A DNA stretch of 64,000 nt, taken from the NCBI RefSeq assembly GCF_031143425.1, contig NC_090444.1, positions 1,535,358,782 to 1,535,422,781 on the forward strand, written 5' to 3'. The notes beneath the pieces are model-generated. The model did not search any database. It saw only the letters and a list, made by a program, of their open reading frames with translations, and had not been told where the DNA came from. Positions 36,879 through 48,843 of this stretch are shown here, in pieces. Each line of letters opens with the position of its first letter. Position 1 is the stretch's first letter. Position numbers and translations under genes: made by a program. Origin of the DNA: Pleurodeles waltl. Its lineage: Eukaryota > Chordata > Amphibia > Caudata > Salamandridae.

Positions 36879-38767
36879 CTGAAAAACAGAATTGCACTAA
36901 AATTGGTAGGGGTTTCCCAGCAGAATATAAATATGTGTATTATCGTTCCATTGTGCTTTGACAACCAAACCTAAATAAACAACAATCTGTAATGCATTAC
37001 AAATGAAAGCTATTTCATTTCAAGTAAATCTGTTACTCAATGCCAATGCATTTTTTCAGAAATTAAATGTTACTTAAAGGAGATCCTTAAAATTATTACA
37101 CGTCTCCAAATGTTGAGTTAGATTTTCAACTTTACAAGGATTGTAAAATATACATTTCTCGTTAAAAGAGTTGATTCGGAAATCAAAGAATCAAGTTTCT
37201 TTACAATTCGCATACTTTGATGACGTGCCTAACCCTCACAATAATCACCACTTATCATCATTCGTAACTATTCAAATCTTACCAATCTTACCAAGTCACC
37301 TCCTTCATGGATAGGCCACCTTCCTATCAGTAACAGTTTAATTACTGGAAGATGCTAAAAGAAAATTCAAGGGTTATATTGCATAACTTGTTCCTCGCAA
37401 ATAAGTTTGCTGTGTGCAGTGCAATTAGAGGTCAGCTTAGTAAAGCATGTACTACTCTGACCAATACTAATTCAAGTGCAAGCACCACTGTTAAGGGACA
37501 ATGTAAGCTTTTACTGTGTGTACCCGCATTCAGTAATCGAACAAGAACCAAGTAATCCAACAAATTTAGTAACACTGAATGGGTGTTAAAACCACTCCAC
37601 TAAATACAGGAGAAGAGGTGAAACAAGTACTGGCAAAACCAATAGGCCTTGCCTATACAATGTGAGCAAGTGGTGGCTTTGCCAATATGTGTTTGTAAAG
37701 AATTGGTTTTTAAAGTAAAGGAAAAAAACAAAAACAAAAAAAAGTGAAAATACTGTATAAGAAAAAAATCTTAGGGGATAACGAAACTGTACACGGAATT
37801 CAAAATAGTCAATCTTTATAAAAAGAGTAGTTTATTTGTCAAAATACTTTCATACCAGAACCCCTGGATAGAATTTAAAAAGAATTAAGTAGTGTCACCT
37901 TGCAACTGAAAATGCTTGCAAATAACTCATTTTCTTGCTACAGAGCTCAAAACTGAAACAAACGCTAGAGCCATGAAGTGCTCTGTGTCAGTCCAAGGTG
38001 CAAATATATGGACCTCTTGGTGATGAGAGATCTTCTGTTCAATCCTGTTAAAAACAAGCCATATGCCTAAAAAGCCAGCTAAAAGATTGTAGCAGTCTGT
38101 CCCCCCCAACTACATGAATTCTGCTTTTGCGTGCCAATATTTAGGATTTAATGCAAAATGAGGGATACATGAGACAATTCAAAACCAACACAGTAATGAT
38201 GGGGAAAATAGCACTTGGAAGAGAGAGTAAGAAAATGTGCAATCCAGTGTGGTGCTTTAAGGAAAAGCAATAGCTAGTTTCAAAATGTGAGCAGAAGGAT
38301 ACAAGTCAACCACTCAAAGATGGTAGGTGATGCTCCAGGGGATGGACAAACACAAGACGAGGAAGGCAAAATATTGAACAAAAAACAAGCAAATAAGATT
38401 GAAAAGGAAGACAATCAATGATAAACAATGGGCTGATACAAGTATTGATATTGTGGACTACAGGTCTTCAACAAAATACAGCTAAAAGCTGTCTGTAGGG
38501 GAGATCTATAAAAGGGACAAATTGCTTGTTTCATTGTTAGTGCAACATTACGTAAGCCCACATATTTGCTTTCATTATGTTTTAATGAAATTTTATGTTC
38601 AAAATCTAGCTTGTAATCAATTAAAAAACAATATCTATACCTATGAAGCTATGCTAACAAAAAGGTTGATTTCATAGTCAAAGGACTGGAAGAGAAAAAA
38701 GGCAAATCACGTTACTACGTGGTAACTGTGGCTTTGAATATTTGTAGCATTTTGCCTCTTTCATATT
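36879..38767 (-). other. CLN8 upstream intron; no exon recognised
   Basis: The sequence lies upstream of the acceptor on the minus strand. It contains no recognised exon or mobile-element protein. CLN8 usually has a non-coding first exon, which I could not find by eye. Confidence 0.5.
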
Positions 38768-39570
38768 TGTTAGACCTGGCAGCTGTTGGCGTGGTCTCCC
38801 TGTACTTTTTGCTTCTGACCTCCTGTTCTTGGACCCTGCGCTGTAATTCGTTTTTGCTGTGTTGATACTCTGGGGACTTTACCACTGCTAAAGTGCAAGT
38901 GCTCTCTGTCTAACAGATATTGGTAACTGGATTTCCAGGACTGGCACATCTGATTTACTGGTAAGTCGCTAGTAAAGTGCACTATGGGTGCCCAGGGCCT
39001 GTAAATCAAATGCTACTAGTGGGCCTGCAGCACTGATTGTGCCACCCATAAGTAGCCCTGTAAACATGTCTCAGACCTGCCACTGCAGTGTGTTTGTGGG
39101 CAGTTTTGCACTGCCAATTCGACCTGACAAGTGTACCCACTTGCCAGGCCCAAACCTTCCCTTTTACTACATGTAAGTCACCCATGAGGTAGGCTCTATG
39201 TAGCCCCATGGGCAGGGTGCAATGTATTTAAAAGGTGGAACACGCACTGGTGTGTTTAACATGTCCTGATAGTGAAATCCTGCCAAATTCAGTTTTCACT
39301 ATTGGAAGGCCTATCTCTCCCATAGGTTAACATGGGGGCTGTCTTTAAATATCTTTTAAATGCAGTTTCCTATTGGAAGCAGGTGGAGATATGGAATTTG
39401 GGGTCTCTGAATTCACAATTTAAAATGACATCACTTCATAGAGTTGTTTTTTAAACTGTCTGTTTGAAAATGCCACTTTTACAAAGTGGCCATTTTCTTG
39501 CTTAACCATTCTGTGCCTGTGGAATCCACTTCGGGGTCAGACTGAATGCTGGGCTGTTTGCGGCATTCCT
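38768..39570 (+). mobile_element. Long-LTR family, 5' part
   Basis: The copy starts TGTTAGACCTGGCAG and carries the family blocks 'agtaaagtgcacta', 'atcaaatgctactagtggg', 'gcactgattgtgccaccc' and 'acttgccaggcccaaacc'. It stops in the 'cggggtcagactga' block, where the copy at 1605 continues for another 1.3 kb. It is therefore 3'-truncated or interrupted. Confidence 0.65.
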
Positions 39571-40811
39571 CCCAAGTAGGTCCTCCAGAGGCCAACAACC
39601 CCTGCAGCTCTGGCAGTGACAATGAATCCTACACTTGTTCTGCTTCGGGTGGGGTCCCATCCCTCTCTGTCTGGAGTTGAAACAATGGGCTCATTAGCCA
39701 GGGCCTTCTCAGTGGCTTCCCTGATCCATTACTACCTTGTTCTGGACTAGGCAAATCTGGAATGATTCTGGTCTTGTCCTTAGAATGATAAACAGTCTTG
39801 TGTTCTAGTCAACACAGCTGACATGGTTCAAGCCACGTATGCATTGGTCGTGGTGCTAAAACATGGGAAAATAAATCAGTGCCTTAGAGGAATGTAGCAC
39901 CTTGCTTCTCTCTCTCACCCCTCCATCTATCATGATCAACTGCCATTGACTTCTACCTCAACTCAGGTTACAAGGTACTCCATGTCTTCCCCACTGACTA
40001 CCACACCTCTGCCACTGGCTCCAGGAAGAATCTCCGCAGGTTTAAGATATTCCTATTAACCATAGTCCCACACGTTCCTGCAACTTTAACAACTGGAACC
40101 TACCTCCAATAGACACTCGCTTCTAACATCAACCCCATTCTGTAAGGGTGATTGTGTTTTGAGTTATCTGAGTCTCTTTACAAATTTCCATAATCACTTG
40201 AGTAATAGGGTCATTTTGGGTCCCTTTATACACTGTCATGGTTGCAGCTCTTTCACAGACTTTCACCTGGCAGTCTCTCATGTAATACCTCTGCTAATGA
40301 CATGTATAGCAAGCTATCATCTTGGGCTTGGAAGAACCTTTCTGTCCTCACGTCTCCCTGTGTTCTTATTGACTTGGAACACAATTCCCGTTTGTAAGAA
40401 ACTGGATTATTTGGGGTGGATCACTATCCATCTCAAGGAATAATCACAATGTCAACGGAAACCTCAAAATAAAAAAATTAACATCAGCTGAACCCTCTGG
40501 AAGCTATGGCATAGAGCAGGCGCACTTGTCTTAGGGCAATCTGTAAGATATTTATGAAGTGCCAAAACAGTAAGAATCCCAAACCAAACTAGGAAAAAAA
40601 AAGAGTAAAAGTTAATAAACAATATGACACCAAAGCAACAAAAATCCGATGTGGTGAACTGGAAATATGTATTTTTTAAGTTTTAAAGTGCCAAAAACTA
40701 CAAAGCACAAATCAAAGTTGCTGCTTGCAGTAGACTGGGACCTAGGTGCAAATGAAGGCGGACTGTGATGTAGCATGGGTCCAATTCACCAACCAGCACT
40801 GTCCTGGTCAA
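39571..40811. other. No gene recognised
   Basis: There is no clear exon or transposon protein. A segment at about 39900-40060 could be a very old LINE fragment, but the evidence is too weak to call. Confidence 0.35.
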
Positions 40812-41138
40812 GGGTGGTCATTATGCCCCTGGCGGTCAGAAATGTGGCGCTATCACCGCCAACAGGCTGGCGGTAAAGACCACCAAATAATGACCATGGC
40901 GGTGAGCCCTCCCATAGACAGCCACTGTACCACACCAACCGCCAGCCCGGTACGAGCACCAAATACGGCAGTAAGCCACCTATAGGCATGCAGAAGACAA
41001 GGATACGCCCACCATATTATGACATAGCACACCGCCATGATATCCGGGGCGGTAGCAACACCACCAAAAGCCTGGTGGAAACACATCATATAAAAGGAGA
41101 CACTCACCTCCAGGGACATACAGGAGTCCGCGGCCACC

Positions 41139-41215
41139 ATGGAACCAGAACTACAGATCTTCCAGATGCTGTACCATGCCATATCCGTCTTGGAGCACCA
41201 ACGCCAAAGACGACG
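41139..41215 (+). pseudogene. Harbinger transposase, first coding exon
   Basis: An ATG in a strong context (GCCACCATGG) opens 25 codons beginning 'MEPELQIFQMLYHAISVLEH' and ending in an Arg/Gln-rich run. It stops at donor GTGAGT with two bases left over. The next transposase exon at 47245 begins after an AG with one base that restores the frame (CG+G), continuing directly into the expected basic stretch. That phase match is the evidence that this is the 5' exon. It could instead belong to a second, otherwise lost, transposase copy. Confidence 0.5.
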
Positions 41216-41635
41216 GTGAGTAAAGCCACCTAGCACACAAGTGAAGGGGGGGGGGGGAAGAGTGACACACACCATAAACAAAACACACACCCAGAACCAG
41301 ATGTGAAAATAACAGTAATAGAACCCCGAAGTAAAGAAACCCAGGACACATACACAGTTCCAACCACTGTATTACTGCTGTATGAATATGTAAAGTGCAA
41401 AAACATACACTACTGCAGAAAGAAATACATGCAGGCCCAAAGGCCAGTCCAAAGTCACAAATGCTCACAGGCAAAGTCTTAGCCCCAACCTGACCCCTGA
41501 CAACAATGGGACTCCACTTTTCTGGGGCATCATTTTGGAATTGGGCAGGCACCTCAGGGGGTGTGGGCTTCAGGGGGCACCCATTGGAGGGGGCTTCCTG
41601 CCCATTGGTTCTGGAGGGGGCTGCCTGCCCACTAG

Positions 41636-42450
41636 TTATTGATGGTGCTCCTTGGCCTCTGGTTCTGGATGCTGCTCTTTGGCCTCCGATTCAGGATGCT
41701 GCTCCATGGCCTCTAGTACCGGATGCTGCTCCTTGGCCTCTGTTTTGGGATGCTGCTCCATGGTCTCTGGTTCCGGATGGGGCTCCTTGGGCACAGTTTT
41801 GAGTGGGGCCTCCTTGGCCATGTTTTCGAGTGGGGCCTCCTTGGCCATGTTTTCGAGTGGGGCCTCCTTGGCCATGTTTTCGAGTGGGGCCTCCTTGGCC
41901 ATGTTTTCGAGTGGGGCCTCCTTGGCCATGTTTTCGAGTGGGGCCTCCTTGCCCATGTTTTCGAGTGGGGCCTCCTTGGCCATGTTTTCGAGTGGGGCCT
42001 CCTTGGCCATGTTTTCGAGTGGGGCCTCCTTGGGCAGGGATTTTTGTGGTGCTTCCTTGGCTAGGGATTTTTGTAGAAACTCCTTGGCCAGGGATTTGGG
42101 TGTGGCCTCCTTGGCTTTGGATTTTGTTGTCACCTCTTTGGCCTTGGATTTTTGTTGTCGTCTCCTTGGCCTTGGATTTCTGTGGGGCCTCCTTGGCCAG
42201 GGATTTGGGTGTGGCCTCCTTGGCCAGGGATTTGGGTGTGGCCTCCTTGGCCAGGGATTTGGGTGTGGCCTCCTTGGCCAGGGATTTTGTTGGGGCCTCC
42301 TTGTCCTGGGATTAGGGTGGGGCCTTGGCCCTAGGTTTTGGAGGTGGCCCCATGGTCTTGCCAGTGTGTTTGGGAGGGGGCGGCTCTTTAGTCCTCCGTT
42401 TTGGGAGGGAGGAGTGTCCTTGGTGTGGGGGGCTAGCATAACACTCATGT
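41636..42450 (-). pseudogene. Repeat-rich C-terminal tail, likely of a Harbinger Myb-like protein
   Basis: On the minus strand a 270-codon frame runs to a stop at 41636 after '..EAKEHHQ'. Its core is a nine-residue repeat KEAPLENMA, eight copies, flanked by diverged nonapeptides (KEATPKSLA type upstream, KEQHPEPEA type at the end). One frameshift converts the upstream repeats to a 'RRPHPNPWP' frame, and a stop interrupts the part before that. The tail is very hydrophilic and probably disordered. I assign it to the Myb-like gene starting at 46801 because of strand and position, with the L2 at 42495 in between; this is inference. Confidence 0.5.
41801..42043. repeat. 27-bp coding minisatellite, nine units
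   Basis: The word GAGTGGGGCCTCCTTG starts at 41801, 41828, 41855, 41882, 41909, 41936, 41963, 41990 and 42017, an exact 27-bp period. Units are nearly identical. Diverged units of the same period continue on both sides to about 41650 and 42330. Confidence 0.95.
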
Positions 42451-42494
42451 GCCCCTTAGTGGCAGCTGGAGACTTTGGTGGTGGAGCTGTGTCA

Positions 42495-44650
42495 GACTGG
42501 GCGCTTCAATCAATCAATCAAAGAAATTTGTAGAGCGCGCTACTCACCCGTGAGGGTCTCAAGGCGCTGGGGAGGGGGGGGGGACGGGACAGGGAGGGTC
42601 ACTGGTCGAACAGCCAAGTCTTGAGTTTCTTTCTGAAGACCAGTAGGTCTTTCGTTTTGCGAAGGTCGGTGGGGAGGGAGTTCCAGGTTTTGGGGGCGAG
42701 GTAGGAGAAAGACCTGCCTCCTGTGGTGGTGTGCTGGATGCAGGGGACTGTGGCTAGGGCGAGGTCGGTTGATTGGAGGTTGCGTGTGGAAGTTTACTCT
42801 TTCATTGAGGTAGGTTGGGCTGGTGTGGAGGGATTTGTGTGCGTGGATGAGGATCTTGAATGTGATTCTCTTGTATATGGGGAGCCAGTGTAGGGATTTG
42901 AGGTGTGGTGAGATTCGTTTGTGTCGGGGGAGGCCAAGGACGAGGCGCGCAGCTGTGTTCTGGATTCTTTGGAGTTTGAGTGTGGTGCCGGCGTAGAGGG
43001 CGTTGCCGTAGTCCAGTCTGCTGCTGATGAGTGCGTAGGTGACTGTCTTTCTGGTATCTGGGGGGATCCATTTGAAGGATTTTTTTAGGGTGCGGAGTGT
43101 GTGGAAGCAGGAGGATGTTAGAGCATTGAATTGCTGTGTCATGGAGAGGGCGGGTCGAGGATGATGCCAAGGTTGCGTGCGTGGGTTGCGGGCCTAGGGC
43201 GGTGGGCCACCAGGAGGCGTCCCATGTGGTTTTGTTGGGGCCGAAGATGATGACTTTGGTTTTGTTTGAGTTGAGGTTGAGATGGTTAGTGGTCATCCAG
43301 TTGGCAGTGTCTAGGAGAGCGGCGTGTAAGTTGGTTTTGGCGGTGGTGAGGTTGCGGGTGAGGGAGAGGATGAGTTGGGTGTCATCTGCATATGAGAGGA
43401 TGGTGATTCCGTGTGCTCGGAGAATGTTGGCTAGGGGGATCATGTAGATGTTGAAGAGTGTGGGGCTGAGAGAGGACCCTTGGGGGACTCCGCAGGTGAT
43501 CTTGGTAGTGTTGGAGTGGAAGGGCGGGAGGCGGACTCTCTGGGTTCGGTCGGTGAGGAAGGAGGAGAGCCAGTCTAAGGCTTTGTGGCGGATTCCTATG
43601 TTGTGAAGGCGTGTGCGGAGTGTGTGGTGGCAGACGGTGTCAAAAGCTGCGGAGAGGTCTAGGAGGATGAGTGCGACGGTTTCGCCTTTGTCGACTTTGG
43701 TCCTGATGTCGTCAGTGCATGCGATGATGGCGGTTTCTGTGCTGTGGTTCTTGCGGAACCCAGATTGTGAGGGGTCGAGGGTGTTGGTTTCTTCGAGGAA
43801 GTGGGATAGGAGAGTGTTGACTCATTTCTCTGCAACCCTGGCGGGGCACGTGAGGAGGGAGATGGGGCGGTAGTTAGAGAGGATCTCCGGGTCGGGTTTT
43901 TTTTTTTTTTTTTTAGGATAGCAGTAATTTCCGCGTGCTTCCAGGGATCTGGGTAGGTGGCAGAGTCAAAAGAGGAGTTGATTATGTTGTAGAGTATGGG
44001 GGCGGTGGTAGGGCTAGCTTTGTAGTAGATGCGGTGTGGACAGGGGTCGGAGGGGGAGCCGGAGTGGATGGAGTTCATGTTTTTTTCGGTTTCTTCATGT
44101 GTGGTAGGGGTCCATGTGGATAGTGTGGTGGGGGGGTCTTGAATGGGGGTTGAGTTGGGTGGGAGAGGGGTATGTGTGGTGGGTGTGTGTGATGTGAAGC
44201 TGTTGTGGATGTCCATGATTTTGTGGAGGAAGTGGTTGGAAAGGGCGTCGCATAGGGGCTGTGTGTGTGGGGGGTCTATGTTGCTGGCTTTGGGTTTGGC
44301 AAGTTCGTTGATGATGGTGAAGAGTTCTTTGCTGTTTTGGGAGTTGTTGTCAAGGCGTGTCTTGTAGTGAACTCTTTTAGCGGTGCGTATGAGTTGGTGA
44401 TGGGTGCGAATGTTGATTTTGAGTGTGGAGAAGTTGGTTGAGGAGGGTTCTAGTCTCCATATTTTCTCAGCTTGGCGGCATTTGCGCTTGGAGTCTTGGA
44501 GTTCAGGGGTGAACCATGCGGTGTTCTTGATGTTGCGGGTGGTGATGTGTCTTCTGAGGGGTGCTCGTATGTCTGCGCAGGTAGTGATCCATTTGGAGAG
44601 GTTGTGTGCTCCTGTGTTGGGGTCGTTGGTGTGTGGGGGGGGGGGGTTAT
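42495..44650 (-). mobile_element. L2-clade LINE, RT half, inserted in the Harbinger gene
   Basis: On the minus strand: 'WFTPELQDSKRKCR' (about 44470-44510), then the linker, RT and C-terminus, and finally the tail word GCGCCTTGAGACCCTCACGG (42546-42565) with (TGAT)n near 42507-42520. The RT box is intact as YADD (43381-43392), with 'LLDLSAAFDTV' at about 43625-43660 and 'SSRLDYGNALYAGTT' at about 42985-43030. The 3' 200 codons are open in one frame. A run of about 17 A/T bases near 43899-43915, where the protein expects Lys-Pro, causes a frameshift. There is no endonuclease, so the copy is 5'-truncated. It is the best-preserved L2 here. Confidence 0.85.
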
Positions 44651-45327
44651 GGGCCAGTTGGGAGTTTAGTCATTCTGTGGGGGTGCTTGAGGTACTGGGC
44701 TGGGGTGGCGGGACCTTCATCTTACGGGCAGGATTCGGGCAGGGGGAAGAGGTCAAGGCGGGCAAGGAAAAGCTTCTTTGGGACAATGGGACGGGATGTG
44801 GGAGGAGGGATGGGAGTGGAGGTAGAGAGTGTGGTTGTAGGAGGAGAAGGTGTGCTGGACTTGGGTGCTGGTGCATGGACAGTGTGCGTGTGTGAGGTGG
44901 ATGGCTGTTGGGGGTCTGAGTGCGAGCGTGTGTGTGTCTCTGGGGAGTCAGACAGGGTGGGGGAGGACAAACAAGACGTGTGGATGGCTTTTGTGTTGTG
45001 TCTGCAAGTGAGGTGGGTGTGCTGCATAAGGGGGTAGTGGTGACTGGACATGTGGTGTGCATGTCTGCGGGTCTGCTGTTGTGGTGACTGTGGGCAAGGC
45101 TGTACAGGTTCTGGGACTGGTGATGCAGTGCATGCAGGTGTGAGTGAGGATGTGACTATGAGGGAGGAGGGGGAGACAGTGGATGATGTGTGTGCAACTG
45201 TGTGTTGGCTGTGTGAGTGCTTGTGGACTGAAGTGTGCTGCCTGGGTTTGTCTGTGCAAGTCTTGTGTGTTGTTTTGGGTGCATGCTTGTCAGAATGCGT
45301 GCGTGGGATGGGTTGGGGATGAGGAGA
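44651..45327 (-). other. Low-complexity Thr/Pro/His-rich stretch
   Basis: On the minus strand several frames are open and low-complexity, so none can be chosen. It lies between the stop of Myb-like gene B and the L2 insertion and may be the former continuation of that gene's C-terminal half. Confidence 0.35.
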
Positions 45328-46801
45328 CTAGGACTGAGTAGTAGTACTTGGAGGGGAGACGGATGTAACAGGGACACTGGCTGTCTTCGGTGAAGAGGCC
45401 AGAGCCTGAAACGATCTCTGTAGGGCCACCAACCCACTGTGGTTGACCTTGAGGAACGCACTGCATTGCTGCATCTAGGATGCCAGCCCCTGGATCGCAT
45501 TCACTATGGTTGACTGCCCTACAGAGATAGATCTCAGAAGGTCAATAGCCTCCTCATGGAGGGCAGCAGAGCTGACTGGGGCAGGTCCTGAGGTGAAAGA
45601 GTTGCCCACCCTACTGGGGGAGCGGGCACGGAGAGGGGGGCTACTGGGAGGGTGGTGCTGGTATGGGGGGGTGGCGGTAGAACCTGTAGCTGGGGTGGCC
45701 CCAGAGGGGTCTGCCACCACCAGGGAGCTCCCATCAGAGGACGAATCAGAGTCAGTGGTATCAACTCGTGTCCCTGCCATGGTGCTTCCCTCACCCTCCG
45801 TCTCACTGGTCCCCTCGGCGTTGGTGGACTCTGTCTCCTGGGTCCTGTGGGATGCAGCTCCCTCACTCGCCGGTACCCCTGCTCCTTCACCAGATGATGC
45901 TAATGCACACGGATGGATGACAAAACAAAAGAGGGGGAGGGGGAAGAAAGAAAGGGAGCACAGGGTCAATCTCAGCATAGATGGCAGACACATCACTGTC
46001 ACACACTAAGACTGAGAATGGGCAGTATGGACCACACTGGCATACCATTGGCTAAGTACCACAACAGGAGGAGCCAGCCACACACCAACTGGGACCAGCT
46101 AAAGCCTGTCTGAGATGAGAAGCCACCTACCTAGCTATCTAATACATGCTTCCCACCCAATTAACCCGAGCTGGACCACGCAGCAATGTCTGAACTGGTA
46201 TATTGGGGCATCCACTTACTAGTACCCTGCACCCAAATCCCATGCCAGGCAACAGAGATTGTTGACAAACCCACTGTACTCACCCCCATGTGGCTTCTGT
46301 GATGCCCTTAAGCGCCCATCCAGCCCTGAGTAGGCCACCGCCAGTATGCGGGCCATCAGGGGTGTCAGGTTCCGACGGGCACCCCTCCCTCGTTGGGAGG
46401 CAATCCCCAGCTCGGCCTCCGCGGTCTTCCAGGCCCAGCGTCTCAGGTCCTCCCACTGTTTCCTGCAGTGGGTGCCCCGCCTGCTATATACCCCCACGTC
46501 CTTGGCGATGGCACACAACAACCCCTCTTCTGATGGCCGCTGACCTGCAGAGGAAACATAGAAGGTGGAACACCATGAGCCTGACAATCCATCCTGTCAC
46601 ACATATGGGCCATAAAAAGCATTATCCCCTCATCAGGCACACACATGACCCCGTACCCCTGCATTAGCCCTGCCACCAACAATACCCCCCCATCTGACAG
46701 ACTGCCTGCACACACACAATCTCCATGCAGCCATGTTGCATGTAACATACCATCTCCTCTGACGTGAAGGCTGGGGCCCTTTCCCCTGTTGTACGAGCCA
46801 T
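45328..46801 (-). pseudogene. Myb/SANT-like gene B of the Harbinger region (5' part)
   Basis: The ATG at 46801 opens 'MARTTGERAPAFTSEEM', the usual start of this Myb-like family, ending at donor GTATGT. The next exon, about 46546-46284, carries 'THCRKQWEDLRRWAWKTAEAELG', the recognition part of a Myb/SANT-like fold, and ends at donor GTGAGT. A third exon from 45899 encodes a Ser/Thr/Glu-rich region ('TDSDSSSDGSS') and a helix 'EEAIDLLRSISVGQSTIVNAI'. A stop TAG lies at 45330-45328. Part of the SANT domain between the first two exons is missing compared with what I know of the family. It would bind the element's ends. Confidence 0.65.
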
Positions 46802-47244
46802 GGCATGTTCAAGACACAGGTCACAGCAGTACACGCAGTGGAGATGTTTTCCTGAGGAAAGTCAGGAATCAAGTGAAATGGTAGAAAGAAAATGGCGGTC
46901 ACGTATGCGGCTGTGACCACCTTCACTGTTGATCATCATTGGTTCCCATTCTCAATTGAGGGCCATATTAGCCAATGAGGAACTGTACGGCGGTGCAAAC
47001 CGCGTCCCGCCATGACGCAAACGCCAGCGGAGTGAGGTCACTTTCACCTGTCCATGAATACAGGACTGGCAGGTGCCATTTTCTAATGCTGGTACACATG
47101 TACAGATTGATAAGTGCATCATTGTAGTCAGATGTACTCACCTACGCAATTCCAGTGCCCGACATACAAGCATGCGCTGTGTACACTGCTGCACTGTGTT
47201 CATGGTTTCTGTTGTCACTCCTTTCTTACATTTGGGTAGCTGAG
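46802..47244. promoter_or_regulatory. Space between divergent Myb-B and transposase exons
   Basis: No coding sequence was recognised. The two genes point away from each other here, so the stretch could hold a shared promoter or the scar of lost element ends. An AG acceptor lies at 47243-47244 after a pyrimidine-rich run. Confidence 0.35.
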
Positions 47245-48351
47245 GTACCAACCACTGCGGAGGAATAGGAGGCACACACCCATGTACCAACCCCTTGTGG
47301 ACTTGGCTACACTTGAGGACCGGCACATCATACTCACCTATCGTCTGGGCAGGGCCACAATCAAAGAGCTGTGAGAACAATTAGAGCCTGATCTGATACC
47401 TGCTATCCATAGCACCACAGCAATCCCCCCTCTCATGAATGTACTCTCAGTGCTCCATTTCCTGGCAACTGGCTCTTTCCAGGTGACAGTTGGCTTAGCT
47501 GCAGGGATATCACAGCCAATGTTCTCTATTGTGCTTGCAAGGGTTTTTGGCAGCCTTGGTCAAACACATGTGCAGCTACATCGCATTCTCCTAGGTAGAT
47601 GATTTACCCGCTGTGAAGGCTGGATTCTATGCAATGGGACATATACCACATGTTATTGGGGCCATCGACAGGACCCATATTGCCTTAGTCCCCCCCAGGG
47701 CCAAGGAAGAAGTGGACAGGAATGGTAAGAGTTTCCACTCACTCAATGTCCAGATGGTGTGCCTTGCTGACCAGTACATCTCCTACGTCACTGCCAAGTA
47801 TTCAGGGTTGGTGCATGATGCCTTTGTCCTGAGGAATAGCAGTGTCCCACAGCTGATGGCACAACTACAGAGGCACAGAGTGTGGCTAATAGGCGAGCCC
47901 GAGTCCCCACCCAATGTATGTGGGTGTATGCCTTCAGGAGTCATAGCCCATGCCATTGTGCAGGCCTAATTTGTGTCCCTTACTTCTTGCAGGTGATTCC
48001 GGCTACTCAAACCGGTCATGGCTCATGATGTTTGTTAGGAATCCGAGAACAGGGGCTGCAAATAGGCACAATGATGCTCATGGGCGTACCAGGAGGATTG
48101 TAGAAAGGACCTTCGGGATCCTGAAGGCTAGGCTCAAGTGCCTCCATCTGACAGGTGGATCCCTATGGTACTCCCCTGAGAAGGTCTGCTGAATTGTTGT
48201 GTGCTACATGTTGCACTATTTGGCCCTCAGGCGACATGAACCCTATCTGCAGGAGGAGGGGGGTGACAATGTGGCAGCAGTGGACACTGAGGACAGTGAG
48301 GAGGAGGATGTGGACAACAGATCACATTTGATCCTGCAGTACTTCCAATGA
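47245..48351 (+). pseudogene. Harbinger DDE transposase, main exons
   Basis: The first part (47245-47892) encodes the helical N-terminal region, with 'RHIILTYRLGRATIKEL' and 'PLMNVLSVLHFLATGSFQ', and the catalytic core. The DDE triad is present: Asp in 'IGAIDRTH' (47667-47669), Asp in 'LVHDAFVL' (47817-47819) and Glu in 'RRIVERTFGIL' (48103-48105). An intron (47893-47992) has a GC donor and an AG acceptor and joins in phase to give 'LIGDSGYSNR'. Defects are TGA at 47372-47374, a frameshift near 47595, Gly-to-Arg after the first catalytic Asp, and TGA at 48190-48192. The tail is acidic ('DTEDSEEEDVDNR'). It excises and inserts Harbinger DNA; this copy is dead. Confidence 0.85.
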
Positions 48352-48843
48352 CACTCAGGTAAGACTGTTGAACTAAACATTACTACATTTTAGTGTTGTA
48401 CTGTGTGACTGCAGCATAATGCAAGTCATTCCCTTTGCATCCCACCTGACTGTCAACTATGCCTTCCTTTATTGCAGATGTTGGTGTTGTTCTAACAGTG
48501 CACTGCTGTGATGTTTACAGACTGCTGAGACACATTTGTTGGATGGAACAACATGTTACTGGACATTTACACAGGATCATGCAGTTCATTACAGTTTGAT
48601 ACATTGTACATTACCTTAAGATAAAGCAGTATTACTAAAGTTGTGTCCAAGAGTATTTATTGAAAATTGGTATACAATGGGGAGTGTAATAGAGTGGGGT
48701 GATGGTTGGGAATAGTCCAGTGTAGTGGGCCAGTCTGTTTGTAGCACAGGACCAGTGTCCAAGGGGCCATAGGAAGGGGAGCAATGGCAGTTCAGAGTGG
48801 ACAAGGTGACACATTGAACACCAGGGGGACATTCAGGAGGGCC
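48352..48843. other. Spacer between convergent Harbinger genes
   Basis: This holds the 3' ends of the transposase (plus) and the Myb-like gene A (minus). CAG|GTAAGA at about 48356 and TTGCAG at 48474-48479 could bound a 3' UTR intron. No protein is seen. Confidence 0.4.

Noticed and set aside
41652..42533. Plus-strand 293-codon open frame with Ser/Gly/Ala repeats
   Set aside because: It is the antisense of the 27-bp minisatellite. A repeat with a period divisible by three keeps several frames open on both strands. The minus-strand frame fits the neighbouring gene's strand and composition better.
46802..47244. Harbinger end repeats between the two halves of the composite
   Set aside because: I looked for TCATTATGACC-like words in both orientations and found only weak look-alikes, such as a GGTCAC pair near 46895-46920.
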